From Candidatus Poribacteria bacterium (GTDB lineage Bacteria > Poribacteria > WGA-4E > WGA-3G), in the NCBI GenBank assembly GCA_028821605.1, contig JAPPFM010000046.1, forward strand, positions 1 to 49,136: a stretch of DNA of 49,136 bases. The letters are read 5' to 3'. Of the stretch, positions 32,309 to 40,631 are shown in pieces. The position numbers and the translations under genes are program-made. The notes below the pieces were generated by a model. That model saw only the letters and a program-made list of their open reading frames with translations. It had not been told where the DNA came from and made no database searches. How positions within the stretch are numbered: the first letter of the stretch is position 1; each line of letters begins with the position of its first letter.

Positions 32309-33796
32309 ATGAACATTACTGTCAAAACGGGCGCGTTTACCCAAGAACAGAGCGATGTCATCGCCATCGGTATACTGGAAAATCCGGATTTCTATAGCGC
32401 GCCGCTCCAAAATATAGAACAAGTCCTCGGTGGACGCATTCGCGAAGTGATGAATCTTGGTGACTTCAAAGGTAAACACAAAACCACCTGTTGGCTCTAT
32501 ACAAATGGAGCAATAGCCGCGCCTCGCGTGCTGCTGGTCGGTTTAGGTGAATATCATGACCTCACTGTTGAAAAGGTGCGTGAGGCAGCCGGTAATGCCG
32601 CACGAACGATTCGCGACAAGGGATTAAGTACCGCAGCAATTCCGATCCCCATTGAAGCTACACCTGAAATGATTCAAGCCGCAGCGGAGGCAACTCTTCT
32701 CGCCCTCTACCAGTTCAATGAACATAAAACAGATAGCGACGATGACGACGAAAAAAAGAAGCTTGAATCCATTACGTTCTTAGCCGAGAGCGAACAGAGC
32801 AAAGCAATGATAGAAAATGCTGCGCAGCGCGGGGAAACGATAGCCAAAGGCACACTCCTTGCCCGTGATCTAAGTAATCAGCCAGCGAACTATCTCACAC
32901 CGACACAACTCGCTGAAAAAGCACAAACGGTAGCAGAAGCATCAGGTCTCGGTTGCGAAATTTTTGACAAAGTAACCCTCGAAGAAAAAGGTTTCCGAAC
33001 ACTTCTCGCTGTCGCCCAAGGAAGTGCCGAAGAGCCGCGGTTTATCATTCTGGAATATACGCCTGACGGTGAGGGGCAAGACACGGTCGTGCTTGTTGGA
33101 AAAGGGATTACGTTTGACACAGGTGGTATTTCGCTCAAAGCCGGCAGCGGCATGCATGAGATGAAACATGATATGTCAGGTGCCGCAGCGGTAATAGGAG
33201 CGATGCAAGTAATCGGTCAACTCAAACCCAATGTTCGTGTTATCGGTGTGGTCGCCGCAACCGAGAACATGCCGAGCGGGACCGCTGTTAAGCCCGGCGA
33301 TGTCATTACCTCCTACGGTGGCAAAACAATAGAGATTCTCAACACCGACGCAGAGGGTCGGTTAGTCCTAGCGGATGCTCTCGGATGGACAGCACAATAT
33401 AACCCCAAAGGCGTTATCGACTTAGCCACACTCACCGGTGCTGTGATTACCTGCTTAGGGCATATCGCAGCAGGAGCCATGGGTACAGATGAGGAACTCA
33501 TGGCGAAAGTGAAATCGGCAGCTGTAAAAACACATGAGCGCGTTTGGGAATTGCCGCTGTGGGACGATTACGATGAAGGGGTCAAAAGCAAGGTCGCAGA
33601 TGTACAGAACATCGGCGATGGTGGTGCAGGCACAATCGCAGGTGGGGCATTTCTGAAGAAATTCGCAGAGGGTTACCCGTGGGTGCATCTCGATATCGCT
33701 GGCACCGCTTGGGGCATGAAAGGTGCCAGCTACATCCCTGAGGGTGCGTCGGGCTACGGTGTACGGTTGTTGGTGCAGTTAGTTGAAGATTGGTAG
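32309..33796 (+). CDS. pepA: Leucyl aminopeptidase (M17)
   Basis: 495 aa; AAGGAG 6 nt before ATG 32309 and the family N-terminus support this start over 32222. The variable N-terminal domain (1-170) is followed by the M17 catalytic domain: LARDLSNQPANYLTP, VGKGITFDTGGISLKAG (two zinc ligands), MKHDMSGAAAVIGAM, and the signature NTDAEGRLVLADAL near 350. The later GTIAGGAFLKKF and WVHLDIAGTAW are also typical. It is a hexameric di-metal exopeptidase in the cytoplasm, removing N-terminal residues in peptide turnover; some homologues also bind DNA. Length is normal. It stands alone in its transcript. Confidence 0.93.
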   Translation: MNITVKTGAFTQEQSDVIAIGILENPDFYSAPLQNIEQVLGGRIREVMNLGDFKGKHKTTCWLYTNGAIAAPRVLLVGLGEYHDLTVEKVREAAGNAARTIRDKGLSTAAIPIPIEATPEMIQAAAEATLLALYQFNEHKTDSDDDDEKKKLESITFLAESEQSKAMIENAAQRGETIAKGTLLARDLSNQPANYLTPTQLAEKAQTVAEASGLGCEIFDKVTLEEKGFRTLLAVAQGSAEEPRFIILEYTPDGEGQDTVVLVGKGITFDTGGISLKAGSGMHEMKHDMSGAAAVIGAMQVIGQLKPNVRVIGVVAATENMPSGTAVKPGDVITSYGGKTIEILNTDAEGRLVLADALGWTAQYNPKGVIDLATLTGAVITCLGHIAAGAMGTDEELMAKVKSAAVKTHERVWELPLWDDYDEGVKSKVADVQNIGDGGAGTIAGGAFLKKFAEGYPWVHLDIAGTAWGMKGASYIPEGASGYGVRLLVQLVEDW

Positions 33797-33820
33797 TTTT
33801 TGAAATGAAGGCAGAAAGTC

Positions 33821-33887
33821 TTATGATGTTTCCGAGTTAAAACTTCGGTTTCTTTAAGTTCAGAATATAGACTTGGAAACATCATAA
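33821..33887. repeat. 13-bp inverted repeat between convergent genes
   Basis: TTATGATGTTTCC (33821-33833) is perfectly inverted at 33875-33887, with a 41-nt loop. It lies between the ends of the aminopeptidase and methyltransferase genes and could serve both transcripts, but no T-run follows on either strand. Confidence 0.45.
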
Positions 33888-33913
33888 AAATCGAATTGGT
33901 ATTAGACATGTCC

Positions 33914-34612
33914 CTAACCAAGTCGGCTTTTCAAGACATAGTGGCATAGCGTATCTTCCCGAAAGGAATCCACAATTTGAAAAGGGGCAGTTACTAACTC
34001 ATCCGTTAGATCAGCCTCCATAAAATAGTGGATAAATGTCGGGATCTCATGCGTCGAAAAGCCATCTCCTTCCTCTAAAGTTTCAAGGATATCATCAGAG
34101 AAACGCTGCTGGTTCTCCTCATGAATCGAGTCGTAGTTGTCGAGTATTCCATCAATGGAATACTGAACTAAGAAGAGCCAACTCTCAGGTTTCAACACGC
34201 GGGCAATCTCGTTCAGCCACGCAACTCGATTCCGGCGTTTGGGAACGTAACAGTATGTTTTCAACATCAGCACCGCATCGAAAACTTCATTTGGAAATGG
34301 TAGCGTCGCAGGATCACAAACCTGATAGGTTATTGTGAGTTCTTGTTCCGCGGCGTTTACTCTCGCTTCTTCGATGAGTCGCTCAGCAACATCTATGCCT
34401 GTAACAACATGACCTTCTTTAGCAAGTGCAATTGATGCCCTGCCGGTTGCACATCCAATGTCCAATATACAACATTTTTGCGGTAGAAACTGAAGCATTC
34501 GCCGTTCTGGCTTAGATAGCCCTTCGTGTTGTTCTTTGATACGCAGACTGACTTCGTGAGGCGCGTTAAAACTCGTTTTGACTGTACTGAATAGATTTTC
34601 TAAATTAGCCAT
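33914..34612 (-). CDS. Class I SAM-dependent methyltransferase
   Basis: 232 aa. Motif I CILDIGCATGRASIALAKEG near residues 46-65, acidic end of strand 2 GIDVAERLIEEA, and the post-motif region FDAVLMLKTYCYVP and WLNEIARVLKPESWLFLVQYS, as in the Methyltransf_11/25 families. The C-terminal part has a cap (THEIPTFIHYFMEADLTDELV) that probably sets the substrate. Substrate unknown: small molecules are usual. The nearest upstream gene on its strand is leuA, but a strong terminator stands between, so it has its own promoter in 34613-34822; I see none that is convincing. Confidence 0.82.
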   Translation of the reverse strand: MANLENLFSTVKTSFNAPHEVSLRIKEQHEGLSKPERRMLQFLPQKCCILDIGCATGRASIALAKEGHVVTGIDVAERLIEEARVNAAEQELTITYQVCDPATLPFPNEVFDAVLMLKTYCYVPKRRNRVAWLNEIARVLKPESWLFLVQYSIDGILDNYDSIHEENQQRFSDDILETLEEGDGFSTHEIPTFIHYFMEADLTDELVTAPFQIVDSFREDTLCHYVLKSRLG

Positions 34613-34822
34613 GATTTTTACTTCTCACTTTCCATTGCTAATGTTAATTGAGAGCGGTACGTAATTGTTACTTAAATCACGAGTAAATAGCCTTTCAATT
34701 ATTAATGACGTAATTTGAAATCGAAAGCGTGCATAAAATTGTAAAATCCTAACCTTAACAAGAATATTTGGAATTTTCGATCTTATAGAACAAGTCGCGA
34801 TTTAAAGTCCCTCCCACCAGAG

Positions 34823-34863
34823 AAAAAAAATGGCGAAAGAGGTTTTAGTAACCCCTTCCGCCA
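34823..34863 (-). terminator. Intrinsic terminator of leuA
   Basis: In the leftward transcript a 14-bp stem (arms 34850-34863 and 34831-34844, two G-U pairs) closes a 5-nt loop and runs directly into eight T (34830..34823). The stop of leuA is 17 bp upstream. Confidence 0.88.
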
Positions 34864-34880
34864 AATTGAACTTGTAAACA

Positions 34881-36434
34881 TTATCCCTCAGATCGAATCT
34901 GAATTAGTTTGTTAACAGCGTGGATGTAGGCGCGTGCGCTCGCCTCGATGATGTCTGTGCTGGCACCGTGTCCTGTGATGATGTTCCCGTTATCCTGTAC
35001 CTTCAGCGAGACCTCACCAATGGCATCTTCACCCTCGGTTACAGAACGGATCTGGTAATCAATGAGATTTAGTTGGATATCGACAATCTGACCAATCGCT
35101 TTAAACGCTGCATCAACGGGGCCATCACCAGTTGACGCTTTCTCAATCACCTTGTCTTCCGTCCGAACACCGACCGTCGTTGTCGGTGAGATTCTCGTTC
35201 CACTGACGACTTGGATATAATCCAGTTCATAAACAGCAGGAATTGAGCGAATCTCATCGCTCATGATTGCCTCAAGGTCGGCATCCTGCACCGCTTTCTT
35301 TTTATCAGCGACCCTCAGGAATCTTTCATAGACCTTATCCAGTTGTTCAGCGTCCACTTCGTAGCCGAGTTCGCTGAGTCGGTGCCTGAGGGCATTGCGT
35401 CCGGAACGCGGGCTGAGAATCAATTGACTCTCTTTCCATCCAATTTCTTTCGGATCAATAATTTCAAATGTTACACGCGACTTGATAATACCATCTTGAT
35501 GGATACCTGAGCTGTGTGCAAAAGCGTTCGCGCCGACAATCGCCTTGTTGGGTTGAACGGCAATACCCATTGTACGACTCACACGCCGACTGATCGGGAC
35601 AATTTCTTTCGCGTTAATGTCGGTATAATATTCTTTGAAATAATCGCGCCGGGTTCGGATCGCCATAACGACCTCTTCCAACGAGGTATTCCCCGCACGT
35701 TCACCAAGTCCATTGATTGTGCATTCTATCTGACGCGCACCTTGCTCAACTGCTATCAGACTGTTTGCGACGGCTAACCCAAGGTCGTTATGACAGTGAA
35801 CACTAATAATAGCATCGTTAACATTCGGTACGTTCTCCATGATGCCTTTAATCAAATCGCCGAACTCTGTCGGCACCGTCCATCCAACAGTTTCTGGGAT
35901 ATTGACGACGGTTGCCCCCGCAGCAATAGTCGCTTCAACGACCTCATACAGGAACGCTAATTCCGTCCGTCCAGCATCCATCGGTGAAAATTCGACATTC
36001 GCGTCCGGGTGTACTTCGCACAAACTCTTTGCGTAGGCGACTGCGTCGGTTGCCATTCGGAGCGTATCCTCAGGCGTTGTACGCGTGATGCGCCCCATGT
36101 GTATCGGTGATGTTCCAACAAAAGTATGGATACGGGCGCGAGGGGCATCTTCAATGGCTTTCCACGCGGCAGTAATGTCCTTCTCCACAACGCGAGAAAG
36201 CCCACAAATTTCCGGTCCTTCGACTTCGTTCGCTATCCGTTTGACAGCCTCGAAATCCCCCGGTGACGAAATCGGAAATCCGGCTTCAATGACATCAACA
36301 TTCAATTTGGCAAGGTGCTTGGCAATCTCCAGCTTTTCCTCAATACCGAGTGCAGCACCGGGTGTCTGTTCAGCATCGCGGAGTGTTGTATCAAAAATAT
36401 AAACCTTCTGCTGGTTATTTTCTACATTGTCCAA
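34881..36434 (-). CDS. leuA: 2-isopropylmalate synthase
   Basis: 517 aa enzyme joining acetyl-CoA and 2-oxoisovalerate, first step of leucine synthesis. TIM barrel: YIFDTTLRDAEQTPGAAL (metal/substrate-binding RD), VIEAGFPISSPGDFE, HCHNDLGLAVANSL (HxH region), ECTINGLGERAGNTSLEEV. After the barrel come the linker (HSSGIHQDGI) and the C-terminal LeuA dimer regulatory domain (about 385-517), expected to bind leucine for feedback. Start: TTG 36434 with GGAGG 9 nt upstream; no in-frame ATG fits. RDAEQ replaces the usual RDGEQ, a mild change. It follows the DAHP synthase on the same strand with a palindromic element between. Confidence 0.93.
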   Translation of the reverse strand: MDNVENNQQKVYIFDTTLRDAEQTPGAALGIEEKLEIAKHLAKLNVDVIEAGFPISSPGDFEAVKRIANEVEGPEICGLSRVVEKDITAAWKAIEDAPRARIHTFVGTSPIHMGRITRTTPEDTLRMATDAVAYAKSLCEVHPDANVEFSPMDAGRTELAFLYEVVEATIAAGATVVNIPETVGWTVPTEFGDLIKGIMENVPNVNDAIISVHCHNDLGLAVANSLIAVEQGARQIECTINGLGERAGNTSLEEVVMAIRTRRDYFKEYYTDINAKEIVPISRRVSRTMGIAVQPNKAIVGANAFAHSSGIHQDGIIKSRVTFEIIDPKEIGWKESQLILSPRSGRNALRHRLSELGYEVDAEQLDKVYERFLRVADKKKAVQDADLEAIMSDEIRSIPAVYELDYIQVVSGTRISPTTTVGVRTEDKVIEKASTGDGPVDAAFKAIGQIVDIQLNLIDYQIRSVTEGEDAIGEVSLKVQDNGNIITGHGASTDIIEASARAYIHAVNKLIQIRSEG

Positions 36435-36470
36435 GGCTCTTTTCCTCCAAATTAGAGTCGTCAGAAGAAA

Positions 36471-36555
36471 AGTTATCAGTTACGCTCTTGTGGCAGTAGC
36501 AAAGTTTGTGACTGCTACAAGAAGTCTCTTAACTAAAAACTGACGACTGATAACT
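36471..36555. repeat. Palindromic element in the leuA leader
   Basis: AGTTATCAGT (36471-36480) is perfectly inverted at 36546-36555. The inner hairpin 36487-36521 (CTTGTGGCAGT ... ACTGCTACAAG) is 30/35 identical to 37665-37699 before the DAHP synthase. No coding capacity. Fragments of the same family occur at 24791 and 38301. Confidence 0.65.
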
Positions 36556-36560
36556 ATTCC

Positions 36561-37577
36561 TTACATTTCACGACCAACAGCGATAGCAATCTGTTTCAAT
36601 TCCTGCATCAATGTCTCAAATTGATCTGGGAAGAGCGATTGCGCTCCGTCTCCTGTCATCGAATGATCTGGATCGTGATGCACCTCAAGTAACAACCCAT
36701 CTGCCCCTGCAGCCACAGATGCCTTCGTCATATCACAAACGAGACTCCGGATACCTGTGCCGTGGCTCGGATCAACAATAATTGGTAGATGGCTCAGTTC
36801 GTGAATAACGGGGACCGCGTTCAAGTCGAGTGTGTTACGCGTATGCGTTTCAAAAGTCCGAATGCCGCGCTCACATAGAATTACATCCGGGTTCCCTTCC
36901 GCGAGGATATACTCGGCGGCGAGGAGCCACTCCTCAATCGTCGCGGACATTCCGCGTTTGAGAATTACTGGCTTCTGTGCGCGTCCGACTTCGCGCAATA
37001 GATAGAAATTTGTCATGTTCCGGGTACCGAGTTGGAACATGTCTGTATATTCACCGACCAGTTCCACTTCATGCGGTGTCATGACCTCTGTGACGATGCC
37101 AAGTCCGGTTTCAGTTTTCGCCGCTTCCAGCATTTTGAGAGCGCTTTCACCGTAACCTTGGAAACTATAGGGTCCCGTTCTCGGCTTAAAGGCACCGCCT
37201 CTGATGAAACTCGCACCTGCTTTTTCAACAAACCGTGCAATGGTCACGATCTGTTCCGTGCTTTCTACTGCGCACGGACCGGCGATAACCGGCACCTGCC
37301 GTCCACCAATCTTTGTGTCGTTCACCGCAATAACCGTGGGTTCATCCCGAAACTCACGGCTTGCTAACTTGAACGGTGCTGTAATCGGCATTGTCCGTTC
37401 AACGCCGGACATTGACTCTATCGGAATATCACCAAGCAACGTTTTATCTCCTATGACACCGATGACAGTGTGTCGCTCGCCAGTCGAGACTTGGGCTTTC
37501 AATCCCACACCTTCGATCCGTTTGACAACAGCATCGATATCTGCTTGTGTCGCATCAGTCTTGGTAACGATTACCAT
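36561..37577 (-). CDS. aroF: 3-deoxy-7-phosphoheptulonate (DAHP) synthase, type I beta
   Basis: 338 aa from ATG 37577 (GGAGGT 11 nt upstream; an upstream in-frame TTG is only 2 nt from that site and is rejected). An N-terminal ferredoxin-like regulatory domain (residues 1-70, [20 protein letters not shown]) precedes the barrel: [82 protein letters not shown], and [11 protein letters not shown] with metal ligands. It condenses phosphoenolpyruvate and erythrose 4-phosphate, the entry to aromatic amino acid synthesis; the N-terminal domain usually confers feedback control. leuA follows 126 bp downstream. Confidence 0.93.
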   Translation of the reverse strand: MVIVTKTDATQADIDAVVKRIEGVGLKAQVSTGERHTVIGVIGDKTLLGDIPIESMSGVERTMPITAPFKLASREFRDEPTVIAVNDTKIGGRQVPVIAGPCAVESTEQIVTIARFVEKAGASFIRGGAFKPRTGPYSFQGYGESALKMLEAAKTETGLGIVTEVMTPHEVELVGEYTDMFQLGTRNMTNFYLLREVGRAQKPVILKRGMSATIEEWLLAAEYILAEGNPDVILCERGIRTFETHTRNTLDLNAVPVIHELSHLPIIVDPSHGTGIRSLVCDMTKASVAAGADGLLLEVHHDPDHSMTGDGAQSLFPDQFETLMQELKQIAIAVGREM

Positions 37578-37664
37578 GCTTTTCAATTACCTCCGCCTCT
37601 TTAATAGCAAGTTTTCGGAAGAGTGGCAGTCAGCCATCAGTTTTCAGCAGTCGGTAAAGAGCAA

Positions 37665-37699
37665 CTTGTGGTATTAGCAAATTTTGTAACTGCCACAAG
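37665..37699. repeat. Palindromic element core in the DAHP synthase leader
   Basis: A 35-bp segment, CTTGTGGTATT ... AACTGCCACAAG, 30/35 identical to the hairpin in the leuA leader. Flanking CAGTCAGCCATCAG / CTGATGACTGG sequences also resemble the outer arms there, less well preserved. Confidence 0.6.
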
Positions 37700-38300
37700 C
37701 GTCTATCAATAGTCCCTGCCTGATGACTGGCAACCAATACACCGAAAAGGAACTCTGTCCCACATTAAATTCGGTTAAAAAAAATTACCCAACATCGAAA
37801 ATTTTTCAACGCTGGGTGGTGATAATCAATCGGTTAGAATAGCCTCGCCTACGAACCTTCACCACCTCTTGTTGCCGTAAAAATAAAAATACACGTACAG
37901 ATATAACCCAAACACACCTGCTAAAAGCGAGTTTTTGCTTGCAAGCTGCGTAAAAAGTGGCCATGCGCTGAGAGTACCGCTCCGTAAGGAGACCGGAGCA
38001 ATCCCTCCATGAGTTATCTGTGCTGTAGTGGTGTTGTGTTCAAGCGTTCGCATTATCAAATTCCTAAAAATTAGGGTAACAAAGAAATTTACGTTTAAGG
38101 TTCCGAAAGCAAATTGTGCCATTGAAGCATATATTCCTATAACTTAAGACGTTGTTTGTGAAAAAGCGTTTACATCTTTTTCGGTATGAGCACAAGGTTT
38201 ACAATACAAGATTGAGCCGCGCGCTACAGGACCTTCAGAACCTACTTTAATTATATAATAACATAATTTCTTTTTCAAGTCAAATTTCTTTTTTGTAAGA

Positions 38301-38328
38301 AGTACTCAGTTTTCAGTACTCAGTTTTC
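38301..38328 (+). repeat. Tandem AGTACTCAGTTTTC repeat
   Basis: The 14-mer AGTACTCAGTTTTC occurs twice in a row, followed by GGTTAAGAG, which matches the reverse complement of the leuA-leader element flank. Probably another decayed member of that family. Confidence 0.6.
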
Positions 38329-38382
38329 GGTTAAGAGTCGGGAATCGGATTTCCTTTCTACTGATGAATACGGAAAATAATC

Positions 38383-38411
38383 TTGACTCCTGAACCTACA
38401 TAGGCTAAGAT
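38383..38411 (+). promoter_or_regulatory. Candidate promoter for the uridine-kinase-like gene
   Basis: TTGACT (38383-38388), 17-bp spacer, TAAGAT (38406-38411), 30 bp before ATG 38441. Confidence 0.45.
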
Positions 38412-38440
38412 AGGAAAAGAAAGACAACATGGAGAAAACT

Positions 38441-39103
38441 ATGCAGAAATCAGAACATGCTACACCTATCACCGTTGGGATCATGGGCGGTTCCGCATCC
38501 GGAAAAACAACGTTTGCGAGTGCTTTAGCGGAGCAGCTCGCGGAGTTCTCGCCTGTCGTACTAAATCAAGACTCGTATTTTCGCGATTGGTCGGAGTACT
38601 CGGAAGCAGAACGGGAACGCGTCATCACCGCAAATCACCCAGATGCCGTCCTGTGGGATGCCCTTATTACAGACATCAAAAAACTCCGAGAGCGCAATGT
38701 TATCGAGACACCGACACCGGGGACCCGCGCTGCGCAACGCAACGACGAAAAAGCCAGTGTGCAACCGAGCGAGGTCGTGATTGTGGAGGGTCATCTCATT
38801 TTTTGGAGTGAAGACCTACGCGATTTGATGGATATCAAACTGTTCCTCGATGTAGATGCGCATGAGCGTGTCCTCCGACGGATGCTCCGTGATGTTGCAC
38901 AACGCGGCGGTGATCTGGAGTGGGCTATTAACTGGTACCGCCGCGATGTCCTCCCTAATTTTCCGGTCTATACCGAACCCTGCAAGCAGTATGCGGATCT
39001 GATTATCCCGTTCCAAGACGAAAATCCGGTTGCGTTGCATACACTTGTCGCCGGAATCCGTGATCAAATCGAATCAAGGAAAATCGGTCATTTTAGCAGC
39101 TGA
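38441..39103 (+). CDS. Uridine kinase/phosphoribulokinase-family P-loop kinase
   Basis: 220 aa. Walker A GGSASGKTTFA (residues 16-26), the family's VVLNQDSYFRDW (D in NQDSYF binds the nucleoside), VIVEGHLIFWSEDLRDLMD (equivalent of the EGIL.F motif), and RRMLRDVAQRGG lid-type arginines. This matches uridine/cytidine kinases of the Udk type, which phosphorylate uridine with ATP or GTP for pyrimidine salvage; other small substrates cannot be excluded, since residues after the lid (LEWAINWYRRDVLPNFPVYT) are divergent. ATG 38441 has GGAG 7 nt upstream; ATG 38429 is less likely. Confidence 0.82.
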   Translation: MQKSEHATPITVGIMGGSASGKTTFASALAEQLAEFSPVVLNQDSYFRDWSEYSEAERERVITANHPDAVLWDALITDIKKLRERNVIETPTPGTRAAQRNDEKASVQPSEVVIVEGHLIFWSEDLRDLMDIKLFLDVDAHERVLRRMLRDVAQRGGDLEWAINWYRRDVLPNFPVYTEPCKQYADLIIPFQDENPVALHTLVAGIRDQIESRKIGHFSS

Positions 39104-39168
39104 CGGTCGTGGAACGCGCGCCCCCCTTTACCCGCATTATCTACCAAAGTCATTTTGACATCACGCAA

Positions 39169-39201
39169 TGCCACAGTGGCAAGAATTGTGCCAATTTGGC
39201 G
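39169..39201. promoter_or_regulatory. Paired TGCCA-N3-TGGC palindromes, candidate activator sites
   Basis: TGCCACAGTGGCA (39169-39181, perfect) and TGCCAATTTGGCG (39189-39201, 12/13) share TGCCA-N3-TGGC and are centred 20 bp apart, two helical turns. They lie 160-290 bp upstream of the sigma-54-type boxes, the usual location of enhancer-binding activator sites. Confidence 0.5.
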
Positions 39202-39274
39202 AACACACTTCCTGCCTGAATATCTGTGAGTCCTGCTATAAAAATACCTTCCCTACAGAGTAAAGAATGACCGG

Positions 39275-39292
39275 TGCGGTTAGGAAACCGCA
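39275..39292. repeat. Small hairpin, dispersed-repeat type
   Basis: TGCGGTT and AACCGCA pair perfectly around AGGA. No second copy in this window; resembles short palindromic repeats, role unknown. Confidence 0.35.
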
Positions 39293-39358
39293 TCTACTCA
39301 GTTCAGAGAAACCTATGCGCTTAGGTAAAATCCCTACCAGCGTTAGGCAGAAGAACTT

Positions 39359-39374
39359 TGGCACGGAATTTGCT
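39359..39374 (+). promoter_or_regulatory. Sigma-54-type promoter, copy 1
   Basis: TGGCAC-GGAAT-TTGCT: exact match to the -24/-12 consensus TGGCAC-N5-TTGCW with GG and GC 10 bp apart. Initiation would be near 39386. Confidence 0.65.
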
Positions 39375-39423
39375 TTATATGCAAACAGGAAGGCAAATAG
39401 CCTTAAAGTGTCTCAAAAAAGAT

Positions 39424-39439
39424 TGGCATAAAACTTGCT
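39424..39439 (+). promoter_or_regulatory. Sigma-54-type promoter, copy 2
   Basis: TGGCAT-AAAAC-TTGCT, one change from consensus, correct spacing. Initiation would be near 39451. Confidence 0.6.
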
Positions 39440-39446
39440 ACCTATT

Positions 39447-39462
39447 TGGCATGGAACTTGCA
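39447..39462 (+). promoter_or_regulatory. Sigma-54-type promoter, copy 3
   Basis: TGGCAT-GGAAC-TTGCA, one change from consensus, correct spacing, 23 bp after copy 2. Initiation near 39474, 29 nt before the first Hsp20 ATG. Confidence 0.65.
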
Positions 39463-39502
39463 TCTAACATCTATAGAAACAAAATTCAAAAGGAGATAAA
39501 AA

Positions 39503-39961
39503 ATGAATTACTTAACGACACGTAGACCGATGAGAAACCTGTTCAACCTTCACAATGAAATGGGACGGGTCTTTGGTGACCTCTTTGCTTCTGGTTCTCA
39601 TGAAGGCGGAACAGATACGGAAGAAACCTCTTGGATGCCCACAGTAGACATTTCTGAAATGGAAAACGGGTACGAAATTCGTGCCGAACTTCCTGGTGTC
39701 TCCGAAGACGATGTCAATATTTCCGTAACCGACAACGTCCTCACTGTCAAAGGTGAGAAACGGCAAGAACAGGAAACGGAAGGCAAAAATTACCACCGTG
39801 TTGAAAGACACTATGGCAGCTTCCAACGGAGTTTCACGCTACCGAGACACATTGAAACCGAGGCTATTAAAGCGGAATTCAAGGATGGTGTCTTGACACT
39901 CGGAATCCCGAAGGCGGAAGTAGCGAAACCGACTGAAATTCCGATCACCGCAAACTCGTAA
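39503..39961 (+). CDS. Hsp20/alpha-crystallin small heat-shock protein, copy 1 of 3
   Basis: 152 aa ATP-independent holdase that binds unfolding proteins in the cytoplasm. N-terminal arm MNYLTTRRPMRNLFNLHNEM, then the alpha-crystallin domain from WMPTVDISEMENGYEIRAEL to about residue 140, with LPGVSEDDVNISVTDNVLTV, FQRSFTLPRHIE, KAEFKDGVLTLGIPK, and a short C-terminal tail with the I-x-I-type anchor (EIPITAN). AAAAGGAG precedes the ATG. It is the promoter-proximal gene of three tandem paralogues, driven apparently by sigma-54-type promoters. Confidence 0.95.
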   Translation: MNYLTTRRPMRNLFNLHNEMGRVFGDLFASGSHEGGTDTEETSWMPTVDISEMENGYEIRAELPGVSEDDVNISVTDNVLTVKGEKRQEQETEGKNYHRVERHYGSFQRSFTLPRHIETEAIKAEFKDGVLTLGIPKAEVAKPTEIPITANS

Positions 39962-39972
39962 TGCAATGGGAA

Positions 39973-40010
39973 GGGTAATCTCGTCTGCTATTGAGTAGAC
40001 GAGACTACCT
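39973..40010 (+). terminator. Hairpin between Hsp20 copies 1 and 2
   Basis: CTCGTCTGCT (39980-39989) pairs with AGTAGACGAG (39994-40003), with further pairing outside (GGTA / TACC). No T-run follows, so it may tune expression or stabilise the upstream message rather than end it. Confidence 0.5.
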
Positions 40011-40087
40011 ACAAAATAGGTTTGAAAAAGTTAGTGCAGAATCCGCAACGGACCGACATAACTAAACTAAAATAAAAGGAGAAAGAA

Positions 40088-40534
40088 ATGAATTACTTAA
40101 CCACACGCAGACCGATGAGAAATTTGTTTGGACTCCACAACGAAATGGGGCGAGTCTTTGGTGACCTCTTGGGTTCAAGCGAAAATGAAACGGATGATAC
40201 AATTTGGATGCCCGCGGCAGATATTTGTGAAACAGAAAATGGGTTTGAAATTCGCGCTGAACTCCCGGGAGTCTCGGAAGACGACATCAACATTTCTGTA
40301 ACCGATAATCTCCTCACTATCAAAGGCGAAAAACGTCAAGAGGAAAACAGCGAGGGGAAAAACTACCACTGTGTCGAAAGACGATACGGCAGCTTCCAAC
40401 GGAGTTTTACACTACCGAGACACGTCGAGACCGACGGTATCAAAGCCGGGTTCACGGATGGTGTTCTGACACTCGGAATTCCGAAGGCGGAAGTAGCGAA
40501 ACCGACTGAAATCCCGATCACAGTAAACTCTTAA
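40088..40534 (+). CDS. Hsp20/alpha-crystallin small heat-shock protein, copy 2 of 3
   Basis: 148 aa, very close to copy 1 (N-terminus MNYLTTRRPMRNLFGLHNEM, domain ELPGVSEDDINISVTDNLLT, tail EIPITVNS). AAAAGGAGAAAG precedes the ATG. The variable loop after residue 30 is shorter (GSSENETDDTIW) and a cysteine replaces His in KNYHCVERRYG. No promoter of its own is evident in the 126-bp gap, which contains a hairpin, so it is probably read from the upstream promoters. Confidence 0.95.
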   Translation: MNYLTTRRPMRNLFGLHNEMGRVFGDLLGSSENETDDTIWMPAADICETENGFEIRAELPGVSEDDINISVTDNLLTIKGEKRQEENSEGKNYHCVERRYGSFQRSFTLPRHVETDGIKAGFTDGVLTLGIPKAEVAKPTEIPITVNS

Positions 40535-40544
40535 TACAACGAAA

Positions 40545-40586
40545 AGGGCATGCCTCGTCTGTTAAAAAACACACGGGGCTGCCCCT
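40545..40586 (+). terminator. Hairpin between Hsp20 copies 2 and 3
   Basis: GGGCA-t-GCCTCGT (40546-40558) pairs with ACGGGGC-TGCCC (40573-40584), one bulge and one wobble, around an A-rich loop. No T-run follows. Shares CTCGTCTG with the hairpin in the previous gap. Confidence 0.45.
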
Positions 40587-40631
40587 CAGAATACAAGGAA
40601 CACACAACTTTCATACCAAAGGAGAATGAAA

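Larger units (their letters stand above)
37578..38440. other. 863-bp interval without a supported gene
   Basis: Contains a palindromic element (37665-37699 core), a run of AT-rich DNA (38240-38300), a tandem 14-bp repeat (38301-38328) and a promoter (38383). A leftward frame (38122..37859; internal ATG 38053) encodes a short protein with one hydrophobic segment but has no ribosome site or recognisable family, so I do not call it. Confidence 0.5.
39104..39502. other. 399-bp regulatory interval before the Hsp20 cluster
   Basis: No gene. In order it holds two 13-bp palindromes (39169-39201), a TGCGGTT-AGGA-AACCGCA hairpin (39275-39292) and three -24/-12 promoter matches (39359-39462) before ATG 39503, which has AAAAGGAG upstream. 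Confidence 0.6.

Noticed and set aside
34613-37858. T-box or leader-peptide attenuator before leuA or the DAHP synthase
   Set aside because: No T-box core sequence, no run of Leu or aromatic codons in a short frame, and the hairpins found are shared repeat elements rather than gene-specific structures.
37859-38122. Leftward frame of 87 codons with one hydrophobic segment
   Set aside because: No ribosome site, no family, lies among decayed repeats and AT-rich DNA; the internal ATG at 38053 is no better.
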